Shown here in pieces: positions 7,715 to 14,128 of a DNA stretch of 14,156 nt. Positions within the stretch are counted from its first letter, which is position 1. Each line of letters begins with the position of its first letter. The notes under the pieces were generated by a model. The model was not told the origin of the DNA, searched no databases, and saw nothing but the letters and a program-made list of their open reading frames with translations. The DNA lies in assembly GCA_003136295.1 (NCBI GenBank), contig PLDZ01000185.1:4294-18449 (forward strand), read 5' to 3'. Origin of the DNA: Candidatus Dormiibacterota bacterium (lineage in GTDB: Bacteria; Chloroflexota; Dormibacteria; Aeolococcales; Aeolococcaceae). The translations under genes and the position numbers were made by a program.

Positions 7715-8963
7715 TCCTGGCCCGCGTCGGGTGGTCGTCACCGGCATGGGCAGCGTCTCGCCGGTCGGCAACAGCGTGTCCCAAAGCTGGGAAGCGCTCC
7801 GAGCGGGTCGAAGTGGCATCGCCCCGATCACGCATTTCGACGCCTCGCGCCTGCCGGTCCGCATCGCCGGTGAGGTCAAGGGCTTCGATGCGGCCGCCAT
7901 CTTCGGTAGCAAGGAGGCTCGCCGGGGCACGCCGCACGTGCAGTTCGCCATGGCCGCCGCCCGCGAAGCCGCACACGACTCCGGTCTCGACATCGCGGCC
8001 GCCTCGCCGGACATCGGCGTCCTGATCGCGTCGGGCATCGGCGGGCTCGAGGTGATCGAGAACACCACCCGGCTGCTCGACGCCGAGGGTGCGCGCCGAG
8101 TGTCGCCATTCGCCGCCGCGATGGCGCTCGTGGACATGGCACCGGGGATGGTCTCGATCGATCTCGGCGCGCGTGGACCGAACATGGCAGTCGTGAGCGC
8201 CTGCGCCTCGGGCGCGGACGCGATCGGCCAGGCGTCGAACTGGATCCGGCAGGGGGATGCGGTGGCCGTGCTCGCCGGTGGGACCGAGGCCGGGATCACA
8301 TCGACCGGGATCGCGATGTTCGCAGCAGCTCGCGCACTGTCGACGCGCAACGACGACCCGGAGCATGCGTCGCGTCCCTTCGAACGCGACCGCGACGGCT
8401 TCGTGGCCGCCGAGGGGTCCGCGGTGCTCGTTCTCGAGGACCGCGACCACGCGCTCGCCAGGGGCGCGGCGATCCATGCGGAGCTGCTCGGCTACGCAGC
8501 GTCGGCAGACGCGTACCACATCACGGCGCCGGAGCCGAGCGGCGATGGCGCCATTCGCTGCGTGCGCCGCGCCCTCGAGCGTGCCGGGATGCGACCGGAG
8601 GACATCGAATACATCAACGCGCATGGCACCGGGACGCCACTCAACGACCTCGCCGAGACGCGCGCACTCAAGCAGGTGTTCGGTGAATCTGCCTACTCTG
8701 TCCCGATCTCGTCGACCAAGTCGATGACCGGGCACATGCTCGGTGCCGCCGGGGCATTCGAGGCGATGGTCACGATCCTGGCGATGCGCGACGGGTTTGT
8801 TCCGCCGACGGTGAACCTCGAGAACGCCGACCCGGAGTGCGACCTCGACTACGTGCCGAATGTCGGGCGAGCCGTGAGCGCGCGATTCGCGATGACCACG
8901 TCCTTCGGATTCGGCGGCCACAACGCCTGCCTGGTGTTCGCGGGAGGATCGAACCCAGCGTGA
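7707..8963 (+). CDS. fabF: Beta-ketoacyl-ACP synthase II (FabF-type ketosynthase)
   Basis: This 418 aa condensing enzyme of the thiolase fold elongates an acyl chain with malonyl-ACP. The start is VVVTGMGSVSPVGN. The catalytic residues line up with E. coli FabF at +3: nucleophile C166 in SACASGAD, H306 in NAHGTGTPLND, K338 in STKSMTG and H343 in TGHMLGAAGAFE. SRPFERDRDGFVAAEGS and the C-terminal TTSFGFGGHNACLVF are further family blocks. ATG 7707 is chosen over upstream in-frame starts, which lie inside the ligase gene; GAGG at 7698-7701 is 5 nt before it. The 8-bp overlap upstream and GTGA overlap downstream couple it to both neighbours. No acyl carrier protein, FabD or FabG gene is in the window, so it may be the housekeeping FabF or a dedicated pathway enzyme. 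Confidence 0.94.
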   Translation: MADPGPRRVVVTGMGSVSPVGNSVSQSWEALRAGRSGIAPITHFDASRLPVRIAGEVKGFDAAAIFGSKEARRGTPHVQFAMAAAREAAHDSGLDIAAASPDIGVLIASGIGGLEVIENTTRLLDAEGARRVSPFAAAMALVDMAPGMVSIDLGARGPNMAVVSACASGADAIGQASNWIRQGDAVAVLAGGTEAGITSTGIAMFAAARALSTRNDDPEHASRPFERDRDGFVAAEGSAVLVLEDRDHALARGAAIHAELLGYAASADAYHITAPEPSGDGAIRCVRRALERAGMRPEDIEYINAHGTGTPLNDLAETRALKQVFGESAYSVPISSTKSMTGHMLGAAGAFEAMVTILAMRDGFVPPTVNLENADPECDLDYVPNVGRAVSARFAMTTSFGFGGHNACLVFAGGSNPA

Positions 8964-10438
8964 GTGACGCCTTCGACCTCGCCGTCATCGGGGGAGGGAC
9001 GGCGGGGCTCGTGGCGGCGCAGACCGCGGCGCACCTGAAACGACGCGTGCTGCTGATCAGTGAGGGACCGCTCGGAGGGGAGTGCACGTGGAACGGATGC
9101 GTGCCGTCCAAGGCGTTCATCGAGGCGGCGTCCGTGCACCACAATGCGGCGAACGCCGATCGCTTCGGTATCCGCGTCGCCGAAGTGCGTGTCGACTTCC
9201 CCGCCGTCATGGAGCGCGTCCACCATGTCATCGACCAGATTGCGCGCTACGAGGACGAAGCGCATCTCGCAGCTACAGGTATCGTGGTGCGTCGAGGACG
9301 CGCCGCGTTCGTCGATGCGCGCACGCTCCAGGTTGGCGACGACCGCTTCAGCGCGGCGCGCGTCGTCGTCTGCACCGGCAGCCGCCCGGCGATTCCCGCG
9401 ATCGACGGTCTTGGTGATGTGCCCCACCTGACCAACGAGACCGTGTTCGAGCTCCGCGTCCAGCCGCGCCGCCTGCTCGTGCTTGGTGCGGGTGCGGTTG
9501 GCCTCGAGCTCGCGCAGGCGTTCGTTCGGCTTGGCACCGACGTGGACGTCATCGACGTGGCCACGTCGTTTCTCCCGCGGGAAGACCCGGACATCGCAGC
9601 GCTGATGCGCGAGATCCTCGAGTCGGAGGGGATTCGCTTGCATCTCGCCGCGCAACCGCTGCGGGTCGCACGAACCGGCAGCGATATCGAGCTCACGGTG
9701 CGAGACGCCGGCGGTGAACGCGTGCTGTGCGGCGACCAGCTCCTTGTTGCCGCCGGCCGGACCGCGAACGTCGACGGCCTTGGCCTCGACACAGTCGGTG
9801 TGCGCGTGGAGGAGCAGGGGATCGCAGTTGATTCACACCTGCGCACCTCGGTGAGCGGCATCTTCGCGGCCGGCGACGTCACGGGGATGCTGCCGTTCAC
9901 CCATGTGGCCGCCTACCAGGGGCGGCTCGCGGCCCACAACGCCCTCGAGCGTCAGCAGGCGGCGTCGTATCGAGTGATCCCGTGGGTCATCTTCACGGAG
10001 CCGGAGATCGCGCATGTCGGCCTCACCGAGCCGGAGGCGCGGCGCGCGCACGGCGATGCCGTGCGTGTCGCGACGCTCCCGTTCACCGCGGTGGATCGCG
10101 CGCTCATCACCCAGCGTCCGCGCGGGCTCATCAAGGTGATCACCTCCGGCCGGCCGCTGCTCGGGCACGCCGGCGGGGGCGCGATCCTCGGCGCGCATAT
10201 CGCCGGACCCGGTGCCGGCGAATTGATCCACGAGTTCGTGATCGGGATGCAGGTGCGCGCGTTCACCGGGAGGCTCGCCCAGGCGGTCCACGCCTATCCC
10301 TCGATGTCGGTCGGCGTGCAGCAGGCGGTCGCCCGCCTGTTCGACAGTGGTCGCGCGACGGCCGGCGAGTTGCGCGAAGACCTGCTGTCGTCGGGGGTCA
10401 GTCGGGGCTCGACACCACCCGATCCAACGCCGCCTTGA
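8960..10438 (+). CDS. FAD-dependent pyridine nucleotide-disulfide oxidoreductase (MerA/Lpd-like)
   Basis: This 492 aa class I flavoprotein disulfide reductase has an N-terminal FAD site, LAVIGGGTAGLVAA (8-20), a redox disulfide in GGECTWNGCVPSK (C42, C47), a NAD(P)-binding GAGAVGLELAQAF fold, and a second FAD motif, FAAGDVTGMLPFTHVAAYQG. The dimerisation domain is complete. The usual catalytic HxHPTxxE of lipoamide dehydrogenase is HAYPSMSV (444-451), so the His and Glu of the base pair are Tyr and Val. The C-terminal Cys pair of mercuric reductase is also absent. It therefore belongs to the uncharacterised MerA-like group; neither lipoamide nor mercury should be assigned as substrate. GTG 8960 is chosen for its GTGA overlap with fabF and the MSDAFDLAVIGGG start; GGGAGG lies at 8942-8947. 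The 3' end overlaps the crp-like gene antisense by 41 bp. Confidence 0.9.
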   Translation: MSDAFDLAVIGGGTAGLVAAQTAAHLKRRVLLISEGPLGGECTWNGCVPSKAFIEAASVHHNAANADRFGIRVAEVRVDFPAVMERVHHVIDQIARYEDEAHLAATGIVVRRGRAAFVDARTLQVGDDRFSAARVVVCTGSRPAIPAIDGLGDVPHLTNETVFELRVQPRRLLVLGAGAVGLELAQAFVRLGTDVDVIDVATSFLPREDPDIAALMREILESEGIRLHLAAQPLRVARTGSDIELTVRDAGGERVLCGDQLLVAAGRTANVDGLGLDTVGVRVEEQGIAVDSHLRTSVSGIFAAGDVTGMLPFTHVAAYQGRLAAHNALERQQAASYRVIPWVIFTEPEIAHVGLTEPEARRAHGDAVRVATLPFTAVDRALITQRPRGLIKVITSGRPLLGHAGGGAILGAHIAGPGAGELIHEFVIGMQVRAFTGRLAQAVHAYPSMSVGVQQAVARLFDSGRATAGELREDLLSSGVSRGSTPPDPTPP

Positions 10439-11117
10439 TGATCCCGTAGCACTCGCAGGAGACGGACTCGAGGCCCTCGCGATCGACGATGGTCACCCGC
10501 CCACGGTGGTAGCGGATCAGCCCGGCCGACTGGAGCAGTCCAGCCGACAGCGTCACCGTCGCGCGGCGCGAGCCGAGCATCTGCCCGAGGAACTCATGGG
10601 TGATCGGGAAGGTGTCCGTGCCGACCCGGTCGTGGCTCATGAGCAGCCAGCGACTCAGACGTTCCTCATTGGAGTGCAGGCGGTTGCACGCAGCCGCCTG
10701 CGAGATCTGCCCGAACAGCGCCTGCACGTACTTCTGCACCAGCCCGCGAAATGCCGGCAGGCGTTCGAGGCCCTTGATGAACTCGCTGGCGTCGAGGCGC
10801 AACGTTCGCCCGCCGACCTGTGAGATCGCGCGGACCGCCAACGATCCTCCGGGCACGAGCGGCACACCGACGATCCCCTCGTTGCCGATGGTCGCCACCT
10901 CGACGATGTTGCCGTCGGCGAGCGGGGTGACCAGGGAGATCACGCCGTCGATCGGGAAGTGAACCGACGGGATCATCTGGCCAGGGTCGAAGAGCACGGT
11001 CTTGACCGTGAGGTGCGCAGGCCGAAGCTGCTGCACCAGCGTCTGCCGCTCGTCGTCCGGCAGCGCCTCCAGCAAGTGATTGCCTGCCTGCGCTACGAGG
11101 GTGCTTCCCTTTGACAT
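10398..11117 (-). CDS. Crp/Fnr-family transcriptional regulator
   Basis: This 239 aa regulator has an N-terminal cyclic-nucleotide-binding-like beta roll (about 20-125), a long dimer helix (about 125-160) and a C-terminal winged helix. The recognition region is THEFLGQMLGSRRATVTLSAGLLQSAGLI (173-201). The sensor lacks an obvious Arg-Ser phosphate-binding cassette of cAMP-binding Crp (the region reads EGIVGVPLVPGGSLAVRAI), and there are no N-terminal Cys ligands as in FNR, so the signal is unknown. A SCECY motif (220-224) near the C-terminus is a feature I recall from a Crp/Fnr subgroup. The ATG is the only suitable start and no Shine-Dalgarno precedes it. The gene is convergent with, and overlaps, the flavoprotein gene. 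Confidence 0.93.
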   Translation of the reverse strand: MSKGSTLVAQAGNHLLEALPDDERQTLVQQLRPAHLTVKTVLFDPGQMIPSVHFPIDGVISLVTPLADGNIVEVATIGNEGIVGVPLVPGGSLAVRAISQVGGRTLRLDASEFIKGLERLPAFRGLVQKYVQALFGQISQAAACNRLHSNEERLSRWLLMSHDRVGTDTFPITHEFLGQMLGSRRATVTLSAGLLQSAGLIRYHRGRVTIVDREGLESVSCECYGIIKAALDRVVSSPD

Positions 11118-11128
11118 CGAACTGATCG

Positions 11129-11158
11129 AGGGTACCTCAGGTGCGCCGACCGCGGCAA
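11129..11158 (-). promoter_or_regulatory. Putative promoter of the Crp/Fnr regulator
   Basis: Reading the - strand, TTGCCG (11158-11153) and TACCCT (11134-11129) are spaced by 18 bp and end 11 nt before the start codon at 11117. They resemble a sigma-70 -35 and -10 (TAnnnT) pair and would give a very short leader, in line with the missing ribosome binding site. This is pattern matching only. Confidence 0.35.
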
Positions 11159-11192
11159 CCTGGATGAGCGCCCATGGGAGAATCGATCACCC

Positions 11193-11267
11193 GCCGATGT
11201 AGCTCAGGGGTAGAGCAACCGCCTTGTAAGCGGTTGGCCGGGAGTTCGAATCTCCCCATCGGCTCCA
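11193..11267 (+). tRNA. tRNA-Thr (anticodon TGT)
   Basis: A 75-nt cloverleaf can be drawn in full. The acceptor stem is GCCGATG/CATCGGC, the D stem GCTC/GAGC, and the anticodon stem ACCGC/GCGGT around the loop CTTGTAA, giving anticodon TGT (reads ACA, Thr). The T stem is GGGAG/CTCCC with loop TTCGAAT. The discriminator base is T and CCA is encoded (11265-11267). An extended -10-like TGGGAGAAT lies at 11175-11183. The HAD phosphatase CDS on the other strand overlaps 64 nt of the gene. Confidence 0.97.
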
Positions 11268-12100
11268 ACCTGGGGGTCGGCATCCTCAATGACCCAACCC
11301 GCGGCGGCGAGATCGGCGATCTTGCGAGCGAACCCATCGTCCTCGACGCTCGGAATGATCTCGCTCGCTGCGCTCATCACCCGCGGGTCGCTCTCGCCCA
11401 CCGAGTAGCTTCTGCCGGTCACGCGGAACATCGCCAGGTCGTTGGGCATGTCCCCGAAACTGATGGCGGATGACGGTGCGAGGCCGAGCGCCTCGAGGGC
11501 ACGACACGTCCCGGTGCCCTTGTCGACACCTTGGGCTGTCACGTCGAGCACCGTCGACCGCCCGACATGACTGAGCGCCGCGGAATCCGCCTCCGCGGCC
11601 ACGAGCCCGGCGATGCGATCGAGATTGCCGTTCGCGTGGCGCACGGCCATGGTGCAGCACGCGGTCTCCGCCAGCGCCGCACTCTCGACCACAATGCGCG
11701 TCGGTCCGTGTGGTTGCGTCGGGCTCAGGCGGTGGTACTCGTCGGTCATCCGCCACAAGCTGCCGTCAAAGCTGGCCACGCCCGCGCCCTCGCTGATAGC
11801 GATCTCGACAACGCGACCGATCGCTGTCGGGGTCATCCAGGCCACCCACATGAGCGCCTGCTCCGGGGAAGACCATCCGATCGCGCCCGAGCAGCACACG
11901 GCCATGCGGGTTCGAGGTGCCAGCACACCAAAGTGCTCCAGCCCCTGCGGCGTCCGCGCAGTTGCGATGACGAACGAGATGCCCGCGGACCTGATGAGGT
12001 CCAGGGCGGTGAGTGTTGCGGGCGAGACGGAGAAGTCGGAGCGGACAATGGTCCCATCCAGATCGGTGACAACGGCCTCGACCCTCACGACGAGCAGCAT
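11204..12100 (-). CDS. Cof-type HAD-IIB family phosphatase
   Basis: This 298 aa phosphatase belongs to the haloacid dehalogenase superfamily, type IIB cap. Motif I is VTDLDGTIV (nucleophile D13, acid D15), motif II is IATART, motif III is the lysine in VDKGTGT (K194), and motif IV is SFGDMPNDLAMF (D217, D221). The cap domain lies between motifs II and III. Such enzymes dephosphorylate sugar phosphates, FMN/PLP or similar small molecules; the substrate cannot be predicted. ATG 12100 is used; GTG 12088 (MRVEAVVTDLDGT) is an equally plausible start. The family-like sequence ends near DLAAAGWVIEDADPQ; the last 21 or so residues (from about 278) are the antisense translation of tRNA-Thr because no stop occurs earlier in frame. 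A hairpin and a small ORF lie upstream on the same strand. Confidence 0.9.
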   Translation of the reverse strand: MLLVVRVEAVVTDLDGTIVRSDFSVSPATLTALDLIRSAGISFVIATARTPQGLEHFGVLAPRTRMAVCCSGAIGWSSPEQALMWVAWMTPTAIGRVVEIAISEGAGVASFDGSLWRMTDEYHRLSPTQPHGPTRIVVESAALAETACCTMAVRHANGNLDRIAGLVAAEADSAALSHVGRSTVLDVTAQGVDKGTGTCRALEALGLAPSSAISFGDMPNDLAMFRVTGRSYSVGESDPRVMSAASEIIPSVEDDGFARKIADLAAAGWVIEDADPQVGADGEIRTPGQPLTRRLLYP

Positions 12101-12117
12101 GATCGCTCAGGCTCGCC

Positions 12118-12159
12118 GGCCCGGGGTCGCAGCGGCTCCAACTGCCGCGACCCCGCGCT
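12118..12159 (-). other. Strong hairpin between the small ORF and the HAD gene
   Basis: CGGGGTCGC (12122-12130) and GCGACCCCG (12147-12155) form a perfect 9-bp, GC-rich stem. Beyond one C-C mismatch it extends with three more pairs (12118-12120 with 12157-12159, one a G-U). The inner GGC/GCC can pair over a TCCAACT loop. On the - strand it lies just after the small ORF stop and about 20 nt before the HAD start. It has no U-tract, so it could be a factor-assisted terminator, attenuator or mRNA-stabilising stem. Confidence 0.5.
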
Positions 12160-12160
12160 C

Positions 12161-12382
12161 TCAGGAGCGGTCCGGGGCTGCCGACCCGAAGCGGAGGCGT
12201 GCTTCGGCACGAACCCGGGCATCGATCTCGTGGGCGGACCGCCCGAACAGAAACACGACCTCGGAAGCGGGCAGGTTCCGGTCGCCCCGGCGACGGTGGT
12301 GGCGGCTGGTGCGCCTGGCATCGTCGATCAGATCACGGCTTCGCTCGCGGGCGAGATCCAGAAACGCATTCGAGTTCATCAT
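12161..12382 (-). CDS. Small basic hypothetical protein (73 aa)
   Basis: I do not recognise a named family. The ORF starts MMNSNAFLDLARERSRDLIDDARR, a charged amphipathic helix, continues with an Arg/His-rich stretch, and ends with a second helix-like segment (EVVFLFGRSAHEIDARVRAEARLRF). Third codon positions are mostly G or C, as in the neighbouring genes, which supports coding. ATG 12382 is preferred to an upstream TTG at 12403. A TAGCAT -10-like hexamer (12395-12390 on the - strand) ends seven bases before this ATG, consistent with a leaderless transcript. The gene is divergent from the WYL regulator and shares a 53-bp promoter region with it, so the regulator may control it. It could still be a spurious ORF. 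Confidence 0.55.
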   Translation of the reverse strand: MMNSNAFLDLARERSRDLIDDARRTSRHHRRRGDRNLPASEVVFLFGRSAHEIDARVRAEARLRFGSAAPDRS

Positions 12383-12436
12383 GTCGCTGATGCTACAGGC
12401 CAATAAGGACAGTATCCGTCCTATATGATGCGGATA
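12383..12436. promoter_or_regulatory. Divergent promoter region with palindromic operator candidate
   Basis: On the + strand TATGAT (12424-12429), close to TATAAT, ends six bases before the ATG at 12436, placing the start site on or next to the A of the start codon (leaderless). On the - strand TAGCAT (12395-12390) is similarly placed for the small ORF. Between them is AGGAC (12406-12410), 7 bp, GTCCT (12418-12422), and a second inverted pair TATCCG (12413-12418)/CGGATA (12431-12436). Binding here would cover both promoters, as expected for an autoregulating YafY-type repressor. The assignment to the regulator is inference. Confidence 0.5.
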
Positions 12437-13428
12437 TGGATCTTTCCGTCGGCCGCCTGCTCACCCTCATCGAGTTGCTTCAGGTGTACCGGCAGCTCAA
12501 CGCTGAGGAGATCGCCAGCCGGCTCGAGGTGAGCCCGCGAACGGTGCGTCGCTACATCACGGGCCTGCAGGAGATGGGCATCCCGGTCGAGGCTGAGCGG
12601 GGTCCCGCCGGCGGGTACCGGCTCCGGCGCGGCCCCAAGCTCCCCCCGTTGATGCTCAGCAACGACGAAGCGCTGGTCACGGTCATCGGTCTTCTGGCGG
12701 CCCAGCGCCTTGGACTGTCGGCGTCCGGGGCGGCCGTTCAGGGTGCGCTGGCCAAGCTCGACCGCGTCCTCCCCGAGACGCAGCGCAGCCAGGTCCAGGC
12801 AATGCAGGACTTCGTCAGCCTCGGGCTCTCCCCGGTCGCCAGGGACCACGCCGACGCCGAGACCATCCTCCGGCTCAGCACTGCCGCGCGGGACCAGTCC
12901 GGCATTCGATTGACATACCGCTCTGCGGCCGGCGAGGTCACCGAGCGGCTCGTCGATCCCTACGGGGTTGCGTTTCAGTGCGGCCACTGGTATCTGGTCA
13001 GCTGGGACCACTTTCGGGGCGCCCTCCGGACGTTCCGCCTTGATCGCATGCTGGCGACCGAGGTCACCAATTCGACCTTCCAGCGTCCCGGCGACTTCGA
13101 TGTCGTCGCCTACCTGCGCCAGGCCATCGGCGAGGCGGTGTACGGAACGCGGTGCGAGGTGTTGCTCGCCCTGAGCCTCGATGCCGCGAGAAGTCGCGTG
13201 TCGCCCACAGACGGCACGCTCGAGGCTTCCGAAGCCGGCACGCTGCTCCGCTTCAGCGCGGACGACCTCGACTGGGCGGCGTCCTTCCTCGCCGGCCTCG
13301 AGTGCGACCTGGTCGTGCTCCATCCTTCGGAGCTTCGGGCGTCCCTACGAGCCATGGCTGCACGCTTGCAGGCCGCGGCGCGAGGCCCCGGGCGCCGTCG
13401 GGCAGGCGTCAGGGCCCAGGCGCCGTGA
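12436..13428 (+). CDS. YafY-type HTH/WYL-domain transcriptional regulator
   Basis: This 330 aa regulator has an N-terminal winged helix-turn-helix (about 1-60; RLLTLIELLQVYRQLNAEEIASRL then EVSPRTVRRYITGL, and the wing GGYRL). A helical linker follows. The WYL domain (about 145-215) contains HWYLVSWD (W185, Y186, L187) and the FRLDRM motif with R201 and R204. The C-terminal WCX region covers about 235-315, and an Arg/Ala-rich tail follows. WYL domains sense ligands, in some cases nucleic acids or nucleotides, and such regulators often control defence, DNA repair or metabolic genes; no such target is adjacent here. It has no ribosome binding site, consistent with a leaderless mRNA. The nearest candidate target is its own promoter and the divergent small ORF. 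Confidence 0.92.
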   Translation: MDLSVGRLLTLIELLQVYRQLNAEEIASRLEVSPRTVRRYITGLQEMGIPVEAERGPAGGYRLRRGPKLPPLMLSNDEALVTVIGLLAAQRLGLSASGAAVQGALAKLDRVLPETQRSQVQAMQDFVSLGLSPVARDHADAETILRLSTAARDQSGIRLTYRSAAGEVTERLVDPYGVAFQCGHWYLVSWDHFRGALRTFRLDRMLATEVTNSTFQRPGDFDVVAYLRQAIGEAVYGTRCEVLLALSLDAARSRVSPTDGTLEASEAGTLLRFSADDLDWAASFLAGLECDLVVLHPSELRASLRAMAARLQAAARGPGRRRAGVRAQAP

Positions 13429-13552
13429 GGCAGCCGCTACATGGCCGTGACACGAGCGCATGGTGTCCTGCTATGTCACTCGACCAGACTTGGCGCATGA
13501 CCTTTTCCGCCATTGCAGCGCACCACGCGGACGTCACGAACCGGATTCGACG

Positions 13553-14128
13553 ATGAAAGTGGTGAAAGCGCTCGCGGACGAGCTGTCCGAGGCGGATCTC
13601 GCGGTCTTCGGGATCGAGGATCACGAGGATATGGCCCCGCCGACGGGAATCACGTCGATCGGCTACAGCCTCGACGCATTGCCCGACCGTGCCGGGTTCC
13701 TTGACGAGGCGGCGCGTCACGTCGCCCACGCACGGCGCAGCAAGCATCCTTTGTGCTTCGCGCTGGTCGCCTTCGATCACGGCACGCAGGGCGACGGCGC
13801 CGCTGGGCACATCGCAGAAGAGGCGTTTCTCACCGAGGCGACCGCACGATGGCGAGACGTCCTGCGCGCCGAAGACCTCATGGGTCGATGGGGAGAGAAC
13901 GAGTTCGCCGTCGTCCTCGTGAACTGCTCCACCGTGAGTGCTGTCCAGCTGTGCTGGCGGCTCCGCGAGGCGACACCCGAAGGGCATTCGTTCTCAGCTG
14001 GCCTCGCCTCCTTTCAGGGGACGGAAACGGTCGACGATCTCGTCGATCGCGCCGACAATTGCCTCACTCAAGCAAGAGCGAAGGGGCGGGACAGGACCGT
14101 GGCCGAGGGGCTCGTAGACCTCGACTGA
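13553..14128 (+). CDS. Degenerate GGDEF-domain protein (probable c-di-GMP receptor)
   Basis: This 191 aa protein has a diguanylate cyclase fold with little N-terminal extension and no visible sensor or membrane segment. Family features are LDALPDRAGF (for DxLTGLxNR), AHARRSKHPL, the first metal Asp in LVAFD (D75), and the C-terminal FSAGLASF and RADNCLTQARAKGRDR. The signature is GENEF (114-118) instead of GGDEF/GGEEF: the second Gly is Glu and the catalytic Asp/Glu is Asn116. The inhibitory RxxD site (R105, D108) is intact and correctly spaced, five residues before the signature. It is therefore probably a c-di-GMP binder rather than a cyclase (inference from the family). ATG 13553 is chosen; the upstream in-frame ATG 13460 adds 31 residues without GGDEF-like sequence. 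The 124 bp after the WYL gene contain no convincing promoter. Confidence 0.82.
   Translation: MKVVKALADELSEADLAVFGIEDHEDMAPPTGITSIGYSLDALPDRAGFLDEAARHVAHARRSKHPLCFALVAFDHGTQGDGAAGHIAEEAFLTEATARWRDVLRAEDLMGRWGENEFAVVLVNCSTVSAVQLCWRLREATPEGHSFSAGLASFQGTETVDDLVDRADNCLTQARAKGRDRTVAEGLVDLD

Noticed and set aside
6407..8921. Long minus-strand open frames (6407-8350 and 7593-8921)
   Set aside because: They lie antisense to the acyl-CoA ligase and fabF genes, whose motifs are complete. High-GC codon bias produces such shadows, and their translations show no recognisable domain.
8960..10438. Mercuric reductase (merA)
   Set aside because: There is no N-terminal metal-binding domain, no C-terminal Cys pair and no mer gene nearby; only the general fold and the redox motif are shared.
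10398..11117. FNR-type oxygen sensor
   Set aside because: The N-terminal cysteine cluster needed for a 4Fe-4S centre is absent.
11271..11296. Terminator after tRNA-Thr (GGGTC/GACCC hairpin)
   Set aside because: The stem is only 5 bp with a 12-nt loop, has no following T-run and lies inside the HAD coding sequence.
11531..12428. Plus-strand open frames opposite the HAD gene
   Set aside because: The HAD frame carries all four catalytic motifs; the plus-strand frames show no domain and end in intergenic sequence.
13447..13479. GTGACA/TGTCAC inverted repeat between the WYL and GGDEF genes
   Set aside because: Only 6 bp with a 21-bp spacer and no promoter elements around it; expected by chance at this length.
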